Source: Streptomyces sp. NBC_00569 (GTDB lineage: Bacteria > Actinomycetota > Actinomycetes > Streptomycetales > Streptomycetaceae). From it: a stretch of 64,000 nt of DNA. The stretch is from the NCBI RefSeq assembly GCF_036345255.1, contig NZ_CP107783.1:2604001-2668000 (forward strand), given 5' to 3'. Below are positions 18,132 to 28,037 of this stretch, piece by piece; position 1 is the stretch's first letter, and every line of letters starts with the position of its first letter. The notes under the pieces are model-generated. The model searched no databases. It worked only from the letters and a program-made list of their open reading frames with translations, and was not told the DNA's origin. Both the position numbers and the translations under genes were made by a program.

Positions 18132-19079
18132 TCAGGGGCAGTGGACGACCTGGCCCGCGTAGGACAGGTTGCCCCCGAATCCGAAGAGCAGCACCGGCTG
18201 GCCGCTGCGGATCTCGCCGCGCTCGACGAGCTTGGAGAAGGCGAGCGGGACGCTGGCGGCGGATGTGTTGCCCGAGTCGACGACGTCACGCGCGACGACG
18301 GCGTTCACCGCGCCGATCTTCTCGGCGAGCGGTTCGATGATCCGCAGATTCGCCTGGTGCAGGACGACGGCGGCCAGATCCTCGGGCGTGTACCCGGCCC
18401 GCTCGCAGGCCGCGCGGGCCAGCGGCGGCAGCTGCTGTGTCGCCCAGCGGTAGACGCTCTGGCCCTCCTGCGCGAAGCGCGCCGGCTCGCCCTCGATGCG
18501 CACGGCGTTGCCCATCTCGGGCACGGAACCCCACAGGACGGGGCCGATGCCCGGCTCGCCGCCGGGCGAGCAGGCCTCGACCACGACGGCGCCCGCGCCG
18601 TCGCCGACGAGGACGCAGGTGGTGCGGTCCGTCCAGTCGGTGACGGCGGACATCTTGTCGGCGCCGATCACCAGGGCCCGCGTCGCGGCGCCGGCCCGAA
18701 CGGCGTGGTCGGCGGTGGCGAGCGCGTGTGTGAAGCCCGCGCACACCACGTTGACGTCGAGTGCGGCGGGCGAGGGCACGCCGAGGCGGTGCGCGACGCG
18801 GGCGGCCATGTTCGGCGAGCGGTCGACGGCGGTGGAGGTGGCGACCACGACGAGGTCGATGTCGTTCGCCGTCAGCCCCGCCGTCGCGAGGGCCTTCGCC
18901 GCGGCGTGCGCGGCCAGCTCGTCGACCGGCTCGTCGGGACCCGCGATATGACGGGTGCGGATGCCCACGCGGCTGCGGATCCACGCGTCGTCGGTGTCCA
19001 CCATGGCCACCAGGTCCTCGTTGGTGAGGATCCTGGCGGGCTGGTAGTGGCCTACGGCGGTGATGCGCGAACCGGTCAT
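18132..19079 (-). CDS. 3-oxoacyl-[ACP] synthase III (KAS III/FabH-like)
   Basis: A 315-residue thiolase-fold enzyme with an intact catalytic triad: Cys113 (NVVCAGF), His241 (VVLHQANLRI) and Asn271 (DSGNTSAAS). Nearby conserved blocks are WIRSRVGIRTRHI and LVGDGAGAVVVEA. KAS III enzymes condense an acyl-CoA with malonyl-ACP or related acceptors. It is not beside other fatty-acid or polyketide genes; instead it sits between an oxalate/formate-type transporter and its presumed GntR regulator, so its substrate and link to that system are unclear. No signal peptide. It may be transcribed with the regulator or separately. Confidence 0.88.
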   Translation of the reverse strand: MTGSRITAVGHYQPARILTNEDLVAMVDTDDAWIRSRVGIRTRHIAGPDEPVDELAAHAAAKALATAGLTANDIDLVVVATSTAVDRSPNMAARVAHRLGVPSPAALDVNVVCAGFTHALATADHAVRAGAATRALVIGADKMSAVTDWTDRTTCVLVGDGAGAVVVEACSPGGEPGIGPVLWGSVPEMGNAVRIEGEPARFAQEGQSVYRWATQQLPPLARAACERAGYTPEDLAAVVLHQANLRIIEPLAEKIGAVNAVVARDVVDSGNTSAASVPLAFSKLVERGEIRSGQPVLLFGFGGNLSYAGQVVHCP

Positions 19080-19207
19080 GGGTGGGCCCCCTCGTGTTCG
19101 AGATGCGGATCCACCAGTCTGGTGAGCGACTCACCGGTACGAGGGCACGTAAAGCGACAGGATTGGGGCGCCCTGGTTGGAGGGTGCCCCACATCACCCT
19201 GCGGCGT

Positions 19208-19223
19208 CCGGGGTCTGCCCCGG
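19208..19223 (-). terminator. short hairpin after the MFS small-subunit gene
   Basis: CCGGGG-TCTG-CCCCGG forms a 6-bp stem with a tetraloop, one base downstream of the TAG at 19225 on the minus strand. It would end the transporter transcript before the KAS III gene. Confidence 0.5.
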
Positions 19224-19224
19224 T

Positions 19225-19362
19225 CTATCCCGTGAAGAGCTGCCTCGCCTTCTGGACGAGTTCGTACAGGCCGTACACGAGCGGCACCCCGACCCACAGC
19301 CAGGCGAACAGGGTGAGCGCGCGGCGGCTAGGCGGACTGCCGGCGCTCTGCGGCTGCGTCAT
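19225..19362 (-). CDS. MFS transporter small subunit (45-residue single-helix membrane protein)
   Basis: This reading frame encodes 45 residues: a short polar start (MTQPQSAGSPPSRR), one hydrophobic helix (ALTLFAWLWVGVPLVYGLYEL) in two blocks, and a basic tail (VQKARQLFTG). It starts inside the transporter gene, overlapping its 3' end by 35 bases in another frame, and has GGCCACCG-type leader sequence rather than a strong SD, consistent with translational coupling. I recognise the pattern of a small protein encoded directly after OFA-type transporters in actinobacteria; it may stabilise or modulate the transporter. The frame is independent of the transporter's and ends just before a hairpin. 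Confidence 0.75.
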   Translation of the reverse strand: MTQPQSAGSPPSRRALTLFAWLWVGVPLVYGLYELVQKARQLFTG

Positions 19363-20665
19363 CGGTGGCCTCCCTCGGGGCGGGGATGTGGTGGCGGGCA
19401 TGGACGGGACGGATCAGCTCGTTGGCGACGAACCCGACGACGAGCAGACCGATCATGATCGTGAAGGACAGGCTGTAGAGGTCCTGGCCGTGCTTGCCGG
19501 CCTCTTCCTGGCTGTCGGCGACCCGGTTGACGATCAGCGGGCCGAGCACTCCGGCGGTGGACCACGCGGTGAGCAGCCGGCCGTGGATCGCGCCGACCTG
19601 GTAGGTGCCGAAGAGGTCCTTGAGGTACGCGGGGACGGCGGCGAAGCCGCCACCGTAGAAGGAGAGGATCACCAGCGCGCAGCCGATGAACAGAGGCTTG
19701 GAGGAGTCGCCGAAGCGGGCGATCAGCAGGTACATGACAGCGCCCACACCCAGGTAGAGGCGGTAGACGTTCTTGCGGCCGACCAGGTCGGAGGCGGAGG
19801 ACCAGCCGATGCGGCCCGCCATGTTCGCCGCCGACAGGAGCGCGACGAAGCCCGCGGCCGCTGAGACGCTGACCGGGGTGCCGCTGTCCTTGAAGAAGTC
19901 CGTGATCATCGGGGCGGCCTTCTCCAGGATGCCGATGCCCGCCGTCACGTTCATGCAGAGCACGAGCCACAGGCACCAGAACTGGGGGGTGCGCACGGCG
20001 CTGCGGGCCGACACCTGCACCCCTTCCAGCGGTGCGGGCGCCCCTGGCGTGGGCGCCGCCTCGCTACGGGGAACTCGCACGAGCAGCACGCCGAGCGACA
20101 TGAACACGGCGTACGCGAGTCCGTGCACGAGGAAGGCGAGGGCGATGCCCGAGGAGTCGGCGCCGAAGGACTCCAGCATCTGCGCGGACCACGGCGAGGC
20201 GATCAGCGCACCGCCGCCGAAGCCCATGATCGCGATGCCGGTGGCCATGCCGGGCCGGTCGGGGAACCACTTGATCAGGGTCGACACGGGCGAGATGTAG
20301 CCGATGCCGAGGCCGATCCCGCCGACGAAGCCGTAGCCGAGGACGATCAGCCAGAACTGCCCGGTGGCGGCGCCGAGGGCGGAGAGCAGGAAGCCGGAGG
20401 AGAAGCAGACGAGGGCGACGGTCATCGCCCAGCGCGGACCGTTGCGCTCGACGAGCGTGCCGCCGAAGGCCGCGGAGAGGCCGAGCATCACGATGCCGAG
20501 CTGGAAGGGGAGGGCGCTCTCGGTGCCGCTGAGGTGCATGGCGGACTCGAGCGGGGGCTTGAAGACACTCCAGGCGTAGGCCTGGCCGATGGAGAGATGG
20601 ACGGACAGAGCGGCGGGCGGAACGAGCCAGCGGCTCCAGCCGGGTGGCGCGACGGGGGGCCTCAT
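19328..20665 (-). CDS. OFA-family MFS transporter (oxalate/formate antiporter-like)
   Basis: A 445-residue protein with twelve predicted transmembrane helices. Family marks are GQAYAWSVFKPPLE in helix 1, GYISPVSTLIKWFPDRPGMATGIAIMGFGGGA in two blocks, and WSTAGVLGPLI in the second half. OFA proteins exchange oxalate and formate or move related monocarboxylates. ATG 20665 is chosen because helix 1 follows directly and the alternative upstream starts add a non-hydrophobic tail. The gene is divergent from the PanE-like reductase and formate dehydrogenase genes and is followed by an overlapping small-subunit gene. Import of formate or oxalate for the adjacent dehydrogenase is a sensible inference. 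Confidence 0.9.
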   Translation of the reverse strand: MRPPVAPPGWSRWLVPPAALSVHLSIGQAYAWSVFKPPLESAMHLSGTESALPFQLGIVMLGLSAAFGGTLVERNGPRWAMTVALVCFSSGFLLSALGAATGQFWLIVLGYGFVGGIGLGIGYISPVSTLIKWFPDRPGMATGIAIMGFGGGALIASPWSAQMLESFGADSSGIALAFLVHGLAYAVFMSLGVLLVRVPRSEAAPTPGAPAPLEGVQVSARSAVRTPQFWCLWLVLCMNVTAGIGILEKAAPMITDFFKDSGTPVSVSAAAGFVALLSAANMAGRIGWSSASDLVGRKNVYRLYLGVGAVMYLLIARFGDSSKPLFIGCALVILSFYGGGFAAVPAYLKDLFGTYQVGAIHGRLLTAWSTAGVLGPLIVNRVADSQEEAGKHGQDLYSLSFTIMIGLLVVGFVANELIRPVHARHHIPAPREATDDAAAERRQSA

Positions 20666-20763
20666 GATCCCGAACGTTAGGGAGCCGTAGGGGAGTTGGG
20701 AAGAGCATGCGCCGGAATCCGTACACGGTATGCGATGCGCCACCTCTTGTCGGCCCATCTTCC

Positions 20764-20779
20764 ATACTGTAGACAATAT
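20764..20779. promoter_or_regulatory. candidate GntR operator in the divergent transporter/FDH promoter
   Basis: ATACTGTAGACAATAT is an AT-rich island in a very GC-rich context, about 100 bases from both the transporter start (20665) and the reductase start (20857). It shares ACTGTAGAC with the region upstream of the GntR gene. Likely operator or promoter element for both divergent units; inferred. Confidence 0.45.
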
Positions 20780-20856
20780 TCCATCGACAGTCCGACGGTC
20801 CTCCGCACTCTCCTCCCGTGAGAGCAGGAGCCCTCGACCGAACGGAGCTCGCCATC

Positions 20857-21834
20857 GTGAAAGTCGCAGTCCTCGGCGCCGGTGCGATCGGCGCCTACGT
20901 CGGAGCCGCGCTGCACCGCGCCGGCGCCGACGTGCATCTCGTAGCCCGTGGACCGCACCTCGCGGCCATGAGGCAGCACGGCGTCCAAGTGCGCAGCCCC
21001 CGCGGTGACTTCACCGCCCGGGTGCACGCGACCGACGACCCCTCGGGGATCGGCCCGGTCGACTATGTCTTCCTCGGCCTCAAGGCAAACTCGTACGCGG
21101 CGTGCGGGCCGCTCATCGAGCCCCTGCTGCACAGCTCGACGGCCGTGATCGCGGCCCAGAACGGCATCCCCTGGTGGTACTTCCACCGGCACGGCGGCCC
21201 GCACGACGGGCAGCGTGTCGAGAGCGTGGACCCGGGCGGCGCGGTCAGTGCGGTGCTCGCGCCCGAGCGGGCCATCGGCTGTGTCGTCTACGCGGCGACG
21301 GAGCTCGAAGGCCCGGGTGTCGTACGCCATCTCGAAGGAACCAGGTTCTCCATCGGGGAGCCCGACCGCTCGGTGTCGGACCGGTGCCTCGCGTTCAGCC
21401 GGGCGATGCAGGACGGGGGCCTCAAGTGCCCCGTCGAGCCCGAACTGCGCGGCGACATCTGGATCAAGCTGCTCGGCAACATCTCGTTCAACCCGATCAG
21501 CGCGCTGTCCCGGGCGACCATGCGGCAGATGTGTCTGCACGGGGGCACGCGCCGGGTCATCGAGATCATGATGACCGAGACGCTCGCCGTCGCCGGGGCG
21601 CTGGGCTGCCGGCCGGACATCTCCGTCGAACGGCGCCTCGCCGGGGCCGAGCGCGTCGGCGACCACCGCACCTCGACGCTCCAGGACCTGGAGCGCGGCA
21701 AACCGCTCGAACTCGACGTGCTGCTCGCGGCCGTCGTGGAACTCGCGGAGATCACCGGCATCCCGGTCCCGACGCTCCGCACCGTCCACGCCATCTCGGA
21801 TCTGCTCGCCGACCGCATGAGGAGCGCGGCATGA
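20857..21834 (+). CDS. ketopantoate reductase (PanE/ApbA)-family oxidoreductase
   Basis: A 325-residue NADP-dependent reductase. The N-terminal motif KVAVLGAGAIGAYVGAALH holds GxGxxG; the catalytic Lys is in ELRGDIWIKLLGN and the conserved Asn/Ser region in NPISALSRATM. The C-terminus has the usual E-I-x-G-x-P-x-P pattern (EITGIPVPTLRTVHA). GTG 20857 is preferred to GTG 20818 because GGAG lies nine bases before it and the Rossmann motif starts at once. It overlaps the formate dehydrogenase gene by ATGA. In this operon a 2-oxo-acid other than ketopantoate may be reduced; vitamin B5 synthesis is not otherwise suggested here. Confidence 0.85.
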   Translation: MKVAVLGAGAIGAYVGAALHRAGADVHLVARGPHLAAMRQHGVQVRSPRGDFTARVHATDDPSGIGPVDYVFLGLKANSYAACGPLIEPLLHSSTAVIAAQNGIPWWYFHRHGGPHDGQRVESVDPGGAVSAVLAPERAIGCVVYAATELEGPGVVRHLEGTRFSIGEPDRSVSDRCLAFSRAMQDGGLKCPVEPELRGDIWIKLLGNISFNPISALSRATMRQMCLHGGTRRVIEIMMTETLAVAGALGCRPDISVERRLAGAERVGDHRTSTLQDLERGKPLELDVLLAAVVELAEITGIPVPTLRTVHAISDLLADRMRSAA

Positions 21835-23771
21835 AGAAGCGGGACCGCACCCCGAAGACGTACACCCGCCTCACCCATCCCCTCGTCCGGGACTCACGCG
21901 ACGAGCCGTTCCGCCGCGCCACCTGGGACGAGGCGCTCGCCAGGGCGGCGGACGGGTTCCGGCGCACCAAGGAGACGCACGGCCCGGACGCGTTCGCGAT
22001 GCTGTCCTGCGCGCGCGCCACGAACGAGATGAACTACGTGGCGCAGAAGTTCACGCGCGTCGTGATGGGCACCAACAACGTCGACTCGTGCAACCGCACC
22101 TGTCACGCCCCGAGCGTCGCGGGCCTGTCCGCCGCGTTCGGCTCGGGCGGCGGCACCTCCTCGTACGAGGAGGTCGAGCACACCGACCTCGTCGTGATGT
22201 GGGGCTCCAACGCCCGGTTCGCGCACCCGATCTTCTTCCAGCACGTCCTGAAGGGGATCAGGAACGGGGCACGGATGTACGCCGTCGATCCGCGCCGCAC
22301 GTCGACCGCGGAGTGGGCGGAGAGCTGGCTCGGCCTGAACGTCGGCACGGACATCCCGCTCGCCCACGCCGTCGGACGCGAGATCATCCACGCGGGCCTG
22401 CACAACAAGGCGTTCATCGAGCGGGCCACGACCGGCTTCGACGAGTACGCCGAGCTGGTCGAGCCGTGGACCCTCTCCCTCGCCGAGAAGGTCACGGGCG
22501 TCCCCGCCGCCGCCATCCGCGACCTCGCGCACGCCTACGCCACCGCCGAGCGCGCCCAGTTGTGCTGGACCCTCGGCATCACGGAGCACCACAACGGCAC
22601 GGACAACGTACGGGCGTTGATCAATCTGTCGCTGCTCACCGGGCATGTCGGCCGCTACGGCTCCGGCGTCCAGCCCCTGCGCGGGCAGAACAACGTCCAG
22701 GGCGGCGGCGACATGGGCGCCATCCCCAACCGCCTGCCCGGCTTCCAGGACATCCTCGACGCCGCGCACCGCGTCAAGTTCGAGCAGGCGTGGGGCGCGG
22801 CCATCCAGCCGCGGTACGGGATGACGCTCACCGACATGTTCGAGGCGATGGAGCACGGCGAGCTGCACGCCGTGTACTGCATCGGCGAGAACCCCGCCCA
22901 GTCCGAGGCCGACAGCGAGCAGGCGATACGCCGTCTCGCGGCCCTCGACCACCTGGTCGTGCAGGACATCTTCCTGACGAAGACGGCGGAGATGGCCGAC
23001 GTCGTGCTGCCCGCGACCGCCGCCTGGGCGGAGACGGACGGCACGACGACCAACAGCGAACGGCGGGTCCAGCGCGTACGTGCCGCGCTCACCCCGCCCG
23101 GCGAGGCCCGTGAGGACATCGACATCATCTGCGAGGTCGCCGCACGGCTCGGCCACGACTGGAAGTTCGCCGACTCCGAGGCCGTGTGGAACGAGCTGCG
23201 CTCGCTGTCGCCTGACCACTTCGGCATGACGTACGACCGCCTGGTGGAGCACCAGGGCCTTCAGTGGCCGTGCCCCGATCTGGAGGTCCTGCCGTCGAGC
23301 TTCCTGCACGGCAGGCTGTGGGAGTCGGACCCGGCGCTGCGTGGTCCCGCGGCGCCCTTCGGGCTCGTCGCGCACGACCCGCCGGTGGACCTGACGGACG
23401 AGTCGTTCCCGATCCGCCTGACGACGGGCCGGCGCCTCGACTCGTACAACACCGGTGTCCAGAGCGGGGGTTACGCCTCTCCGCTGCGGCGCGGCGAGTA
23501 CGTCGAGCTGTGCCCGGAGGACGCGGAGCGGTACGGCGTCGTGGTGGGCGAGGAGGTGCGGGTGTCGTCGCGGCGCGGCGTCGTGGTGGCGCCCGTGTGG
23601 GTCGACCCGGCGCTGCGGCCCGGTCTCGCCTTCATGACCATGCACTTTCCCGACGAGGTGGACACCAACCAGCTGACGATCGAGGCGAACTGCCCGATCG
23701 CGGGGACGGCGGAGTTCAAGGCGTCGGCGATCCGCATCGAGAAGCTGCCCGTCGCGGCCGTGAGGAGCTGA
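21831..23771 (+). CDS. formate dehydrogenase alpha subunit, molybdopterin catalytic part lacking its N-terminal Fe-S domain
   Basis: A 646-residue member of the DMSO-reductase/FdhA family. The active-site segment NNVDSCNRTCHAPSVAGL places Cys91 at the position of selenocysteine or cysteine in formate dehydrogenases, followed by His92. Other blocks are VMWGSNARFAHP, DPRRTSTAEWA, GRYGSGVQPLRGQNNVQGGGDMG and the C-terminal molydopterin-dinucleotide domain (about 520-640). It starts directly in the catalytic domain: the four-cysteine Fe-S domain normally at the N-terminus is missing here and is found at the C-terminus of the protein at 25681-26541. Start ATG overlaps the reductase stop (ATGA). 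It should oxidise formate to CO2. Confidence 0.9.
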   Translation: MKKRDRTPKTYTRLTHPLVRDSRDEPFRRATWDEALARAADGFRRTKETHGPDAFAMLSCARATNEMNYVAQKFTRVVMGTNNVDSCNRTCHAPSVAGLSAAFGSGGGTSSYEEVEHTDLVVMWGSNARFAHPIFFQHVLKGIRNGARMYAVDPRRTSTAEWAESWLGLNVGTDIPLAHAVGREIIHAGLHNKAFIERATTGFDEYAELVEPWTLSLAEKVTGVPAAAIRDLAHAYATAERAQLCWTLGITEHHNGTDNVRALINLSLLTGHVGRYGSGVQPLRGQNNVQGGGDMGAIPNRLPGFQDILDAAHRVKFEQAWGAAIQPRYGMTLTDMFEAMEHGELHAVYCIGENPAQSEADSEQAIRRLAALDHLVVQDIFLTKTAEMADVVLPATAAWAETDGTTTNSERRVQRVRAALTPPGEAREDIDIICEVAARLGHDWKFADSEAVWNELRSLSPDHFGMTYDRLVEHQGLQWPCPDLEVLPSSFLHGRLWESDPALRGPAAPFGLVAHDPPVDLTDESFPIRLTTGRRLDSYNTGVQSGGYASPLRRGEYVELCPEDAERYGVVVGEEVRVSSRRGVVVAPVWVDPALRPGLAFMTMHFPDEVDTNQLTIEANCPIAGTAEFKASAIRIEKLPVAAVRS

Positions 23772-23779
23772 GGCAGGAA

Positions 23780-25680
<1,901 letters not shown>

Positions 25681-25684
<4 letters not shown>

Positions 25685-26541
25685 CCGCCATACCGCTGGG
25701 AGTGCCGCGCCGCCTCGTCGAGTTCACGCTGGACGGGCAGGAGGCGCGGGTGCCCGAGGGGTCGACGATCCTGGACGCCTGCCGGGCCGCGGGCAAGGAC
25801 ATCCCGACGCTGTGCCAGGGCGACACCCTCACCCCGAAGAACGCGTGCCGGGTCTGCGTCGTCGAGGTCGAGGGCGCCCGCACCCTCGCCCCGGCGTGCT
25901 CGCGCAAGGCCGAGGCGGGGATGGAGGTGCGCACGGACACGGAGCGGGCCCGGCACAGCCGCAAGGTCGTCCTCGAACTGCTCGCCTCGTCCGTGAACCT
26001 GTCGACGACGCCGCGCGCCGCCGAGTGGATCAAGGAGTACGAGGCGAAGCCCGACCGGTTCGGACCGGACGCGGCGCGTGTGGACGAGGAGCCGCGCGTC
26101 GACAACGACCTGTACGTCCGGGACTACGACAAGTGCATCCTCTGCTACAAGTGCGTCGACGCGTGCGGTGATCAGTGGCAGAACACGTTCGCCATCTCGG
26201 TCGTGGGGCGCGGCTTCGACGCCAGGATCGCCGTGGAGCACGACGCGCCCCTGACGGACTCGGCGTGCGTGTACTGCGGCAACTGCGTCGAGGTGTGCCC
26301 GACGGGCGCGCTGTCCTTCAAGTCGGAGTTCGACATGCGGGCGGCGGGGACCTGGAACGAGGCGGAGCAGACGGAGACGACGACGGTGTGCGCGTACTGC
26401 GGAGTGGGCTGCAACCTCACTCTCCATGTGCAGGACAATGAGATCGTCAAGGTCACCTCGCCGCACGACAACCCGGTGACCCACGGCAACCTCTGCATCA
26501 AGGGCCGCTTCGGCTATCAGCACGTACAGAACCGGGACTGA
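25681..26541 (+). CDS. formate dehydrogenase Fe-S subunit = detached N-terminal half of FdsA, with the MGD-type 4Fe-4S domain at its C-terminus
   Basis: A 286-residue Fe-S protein. Residues 10-80 are a 2Fe-2S ferredoxin domain (Cys45, Cys56, Cys59, Cys73). Two 4Fe-4S clusters follow (Cys152/155/158/162 and Cys196/199/202/206). The last 55 residues are the four-cysteine domain normally fused to molybdopterin enzymes (Cys237, Cys240, Cys244, Cys272, with the conserved CIKGRF). The NuoG-type His-x3-Cys-x2-Cys cluster expected near residue 95-110 is not visible. Together with the 21831-23771 product this rebuilds a complete FdsA-like subunit from two genes. ATGA overlap with the upstream gene. 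Confidence 0.88.
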
Positions 26542-26548
26542 TCGACAC

Positions 26549-27397
26549 ATGGGACGAGTCACGGAACGACGCAAGGTGCTCCGCATCCGGGACGAGCAGG
26601 TCTCCAGCAGGCCCGACACGCTCGTCGCCGAGGAGCCCCTGGAGATCCGCCTCAACGGCAAGCCCCTCGCCATCACGATGCGCACCCCGGGCGACGACTT
26701 CGCGCTCGCGGCGGGATTCCTGGTCAGCGAGGGCGTCCTCGGCGCGACGGAGGAACTCCAGAGCATCGTGTACTGCGCGGGGGCGGTCCAGGACGGGTCC
26801 AACACGTACAACGTCGTCGACGTGCGCACCGCTCCCGGTGTGGTGATCCCCGACATCACGCTCGAACGCAACGTGTACACGACGTCGTCGTGCGGCCTGT
26901 GCGGGAAGGCGAGCCTGGACGCGGTCCGTACGACGACGCGGTTCGCGATCGACGACACTCCCCCGGTCCGGATCGAGCCCTCGCTCCTGGCGAGCCTCCC
27001 CGACCGGCTGCGCGAGGCCCAGCGGGTCTTCGACCGGACCGGGGGTCTGCACGCCGCGGCCCTGTTCTCGGAGGCCGGGGAACTGCTCGACATCCGCGAG
27101 GACGTGGGCCGGCACAACGCGGTGGACAAGCTGGTCGGGCGCGCCCTCCAGAACGGCGGGCTTCCCCTTTCGCGCGCGATCCTGCTCGTCTCGGGCCGCG
27201 CCTCCTTCGAGCTCGCGCAGAAGGCGGTGATGGCGGGCATCCCGGTTCTCGCGGCCGTGTCCGCGCCGTCGTCGCTCGCGGTCGACCTGGCCGCCGAGAC
27301 CGGCCTCACGCTGGTCGGTTTCCTGCGCGGGCCCAACATGAACGTGTACGCGGGAGAAGACCGCATCGCCCTGCGGGCCGCGGCCGCCCAGGGCTGA
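26549..27397 (+). CDS. fdhD: formate dehydrogenase accessory sulfurtransferase FdhD
   Basis: A 282-residue FdhD. The functional CxxC is Cys115-Gly-Leu-Cys118 (TSSCGLCGK), which relays sulfur from a cysteine desulfurase to the molybdenum cofactor of formate dehydrogenase. Other family blocks are RTPGDDFALAAGFLVSEG, REDVGRHNAVDKLVG and LVSGRASFELAQKAVMAGIP. It starts seven bases after the Fe-S subunit gene and closes the operon. Its presence supports the call of a true formate dehydrogenase rather than another molybdoenzyme. Confidence 0.95.
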   Translation: MGRVTERRKVLRIRDEQVSSRPDTLVAEEPLEIRLNGKPLAITMRTPGDDFALAAGFLVSEGVLGATEELQSIVYCAGAVQDGSNTYNVVDVRTAPGVVIPDITLERNVYTTSSCGLCGKASLDAVRTTTRFAIDDTPPVRIEPSLLASLPDRLREAQRVFDRTGGLHAAALFSEAGELLDIREDVGRHNAVDKLVGRALQNGGLPLSRAILLVSGRASFELAQKAVMAGIPVLAAVSAPSSLAVDLAAETGLTLVGFLRGPNMNVYAGEDRIALRAAAAQG

Positions 27398-27421
27398 CCG
27401 GATTCCCCGCGGCACGGCGAC

Positions 27422-27467
27422 GGGGCCCGGATCCGGCGGGGAGCGCCCCCTGCGCCGGCCGGGCCCC
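27422..27467. terminator. large GC hairpin between fdhD and the convergent marR gene
   Basis: GGGGCCCGG at 27422 pairs with the CGGGCCCC ending at 27467, and the interior CCGGC/GCCGG segments extend the stem around a short loop. It lies 25 bases after the fdhD stop and before the convergent MarR gene stop, so it can serve both strands. Confidence 0.6.
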
Positions 27468-27497
27468 ACGCGCCGACGCCTCGGCAACCCTTTTTCG

Positions 27498-27944
27498 CTA
27501 CGTGCCGGGCTCGCCGGATATCCGCCCCAGCATGTCCATGAACGCGGCGCGCTCGCCGGCGGAAAGCGGCGCCAGGAGCGCGGCGTTGGCGTCCTCGGCG
27601 GCCGCTGCGCACCGTCGTAGCGTCGCGCTGCCCTCGTCCGTGACCGTGACGGCGTTCTTGCGGCGGTCCTTCGGGTCGGGGGTGCGGACGACGAGTCCCG
27701 CGTCCTGGAGGTCGTTCAGGACGCCGACCATGTCCTTGGGGTCGAGCGAGACGCTGCGTACCAGGTCGGCCTGGGCCACGGGTTGCAGGTCCGTCACCGC
27801 GCACAGGACCACGTGGTGCCACATCTTCAGGCCCTCGCGGGCGAGCGCGTCGGCGACGAGGCCGCGCCCGCGCTCGGCGGCGCGGCCGAGGCGCCAGCTG
27901 GGGAGGGTGCGGATGGCGCCCAGGGCGGGCTGGTTCTCGGACAC
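27498..27944 (-). CDS. MarR-family transcriptional regulator
   Basis: A 148-residue winged-helix regulator: helical dimer arm, then VAQADLVRSVSLDPKDMVGVLNDLQDAGLVVRTPDPKDRRKN, which is the MarR recognition helix and wing (DPKDRRKN), and a C-terminal helical arm. GTG start at 27944. It is divergent from a quinone-reductase gene, and two near-identical palindromes lie in the 93-base gap, so it very likely represses both genes. Sensing of a phenolic or quinone compound would suit this pairing. Confidence 0.9.
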   Translation of the reverse strand: MSENQPALGAIRTLPSWRLGRAAERGRGLVADALAREGLKMWHHVVLCAVTDLQPVAQADLVRSVSLDPKDMVGVLNDLQDAGLVVRTPDPKDRRKNAVTVTDEGSATLRRCAAAAEDANAALLAPLSAGERAAFMDMLGRISGEPGT

Positions 27945-27964
27945 GGGGTCAGTCTAACCAGTAA

Positions 27965-28011
27965 TCGTTGGACTTCCCAATGAATCTGGGTATCGTTGGC
28001 GCTCCCAACGA
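27965..28011. promoter_or_regulatory. two MarR-type operators, TCGTTGG-N4/5-CCCAAYGA
   Basis: TCGTTGG at 27965 pairs with CCAATGA ending at 27983, and TCGTTGG at 27993 pairs with CCAACGA ending at 28011. The two 19-bp palindromes share 15 or so positions and are 28 bases apart, close to three helical turns, so they face the same side of DNA. The second ends 27 bases before the reductase ATG. Confidence 0.65.
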
Positions 28012-28037
28012 CTCCACCCCGGGAAGGCGGTGTGCCG

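Noticed and set aside
22086..22106. Possible selenocysteine site in the formate dehydrogenase
   Set aside because: The codon at the active site is TGT or TGC for Cys91, with no in-frame TGA, and the enzyme needs no recoding.
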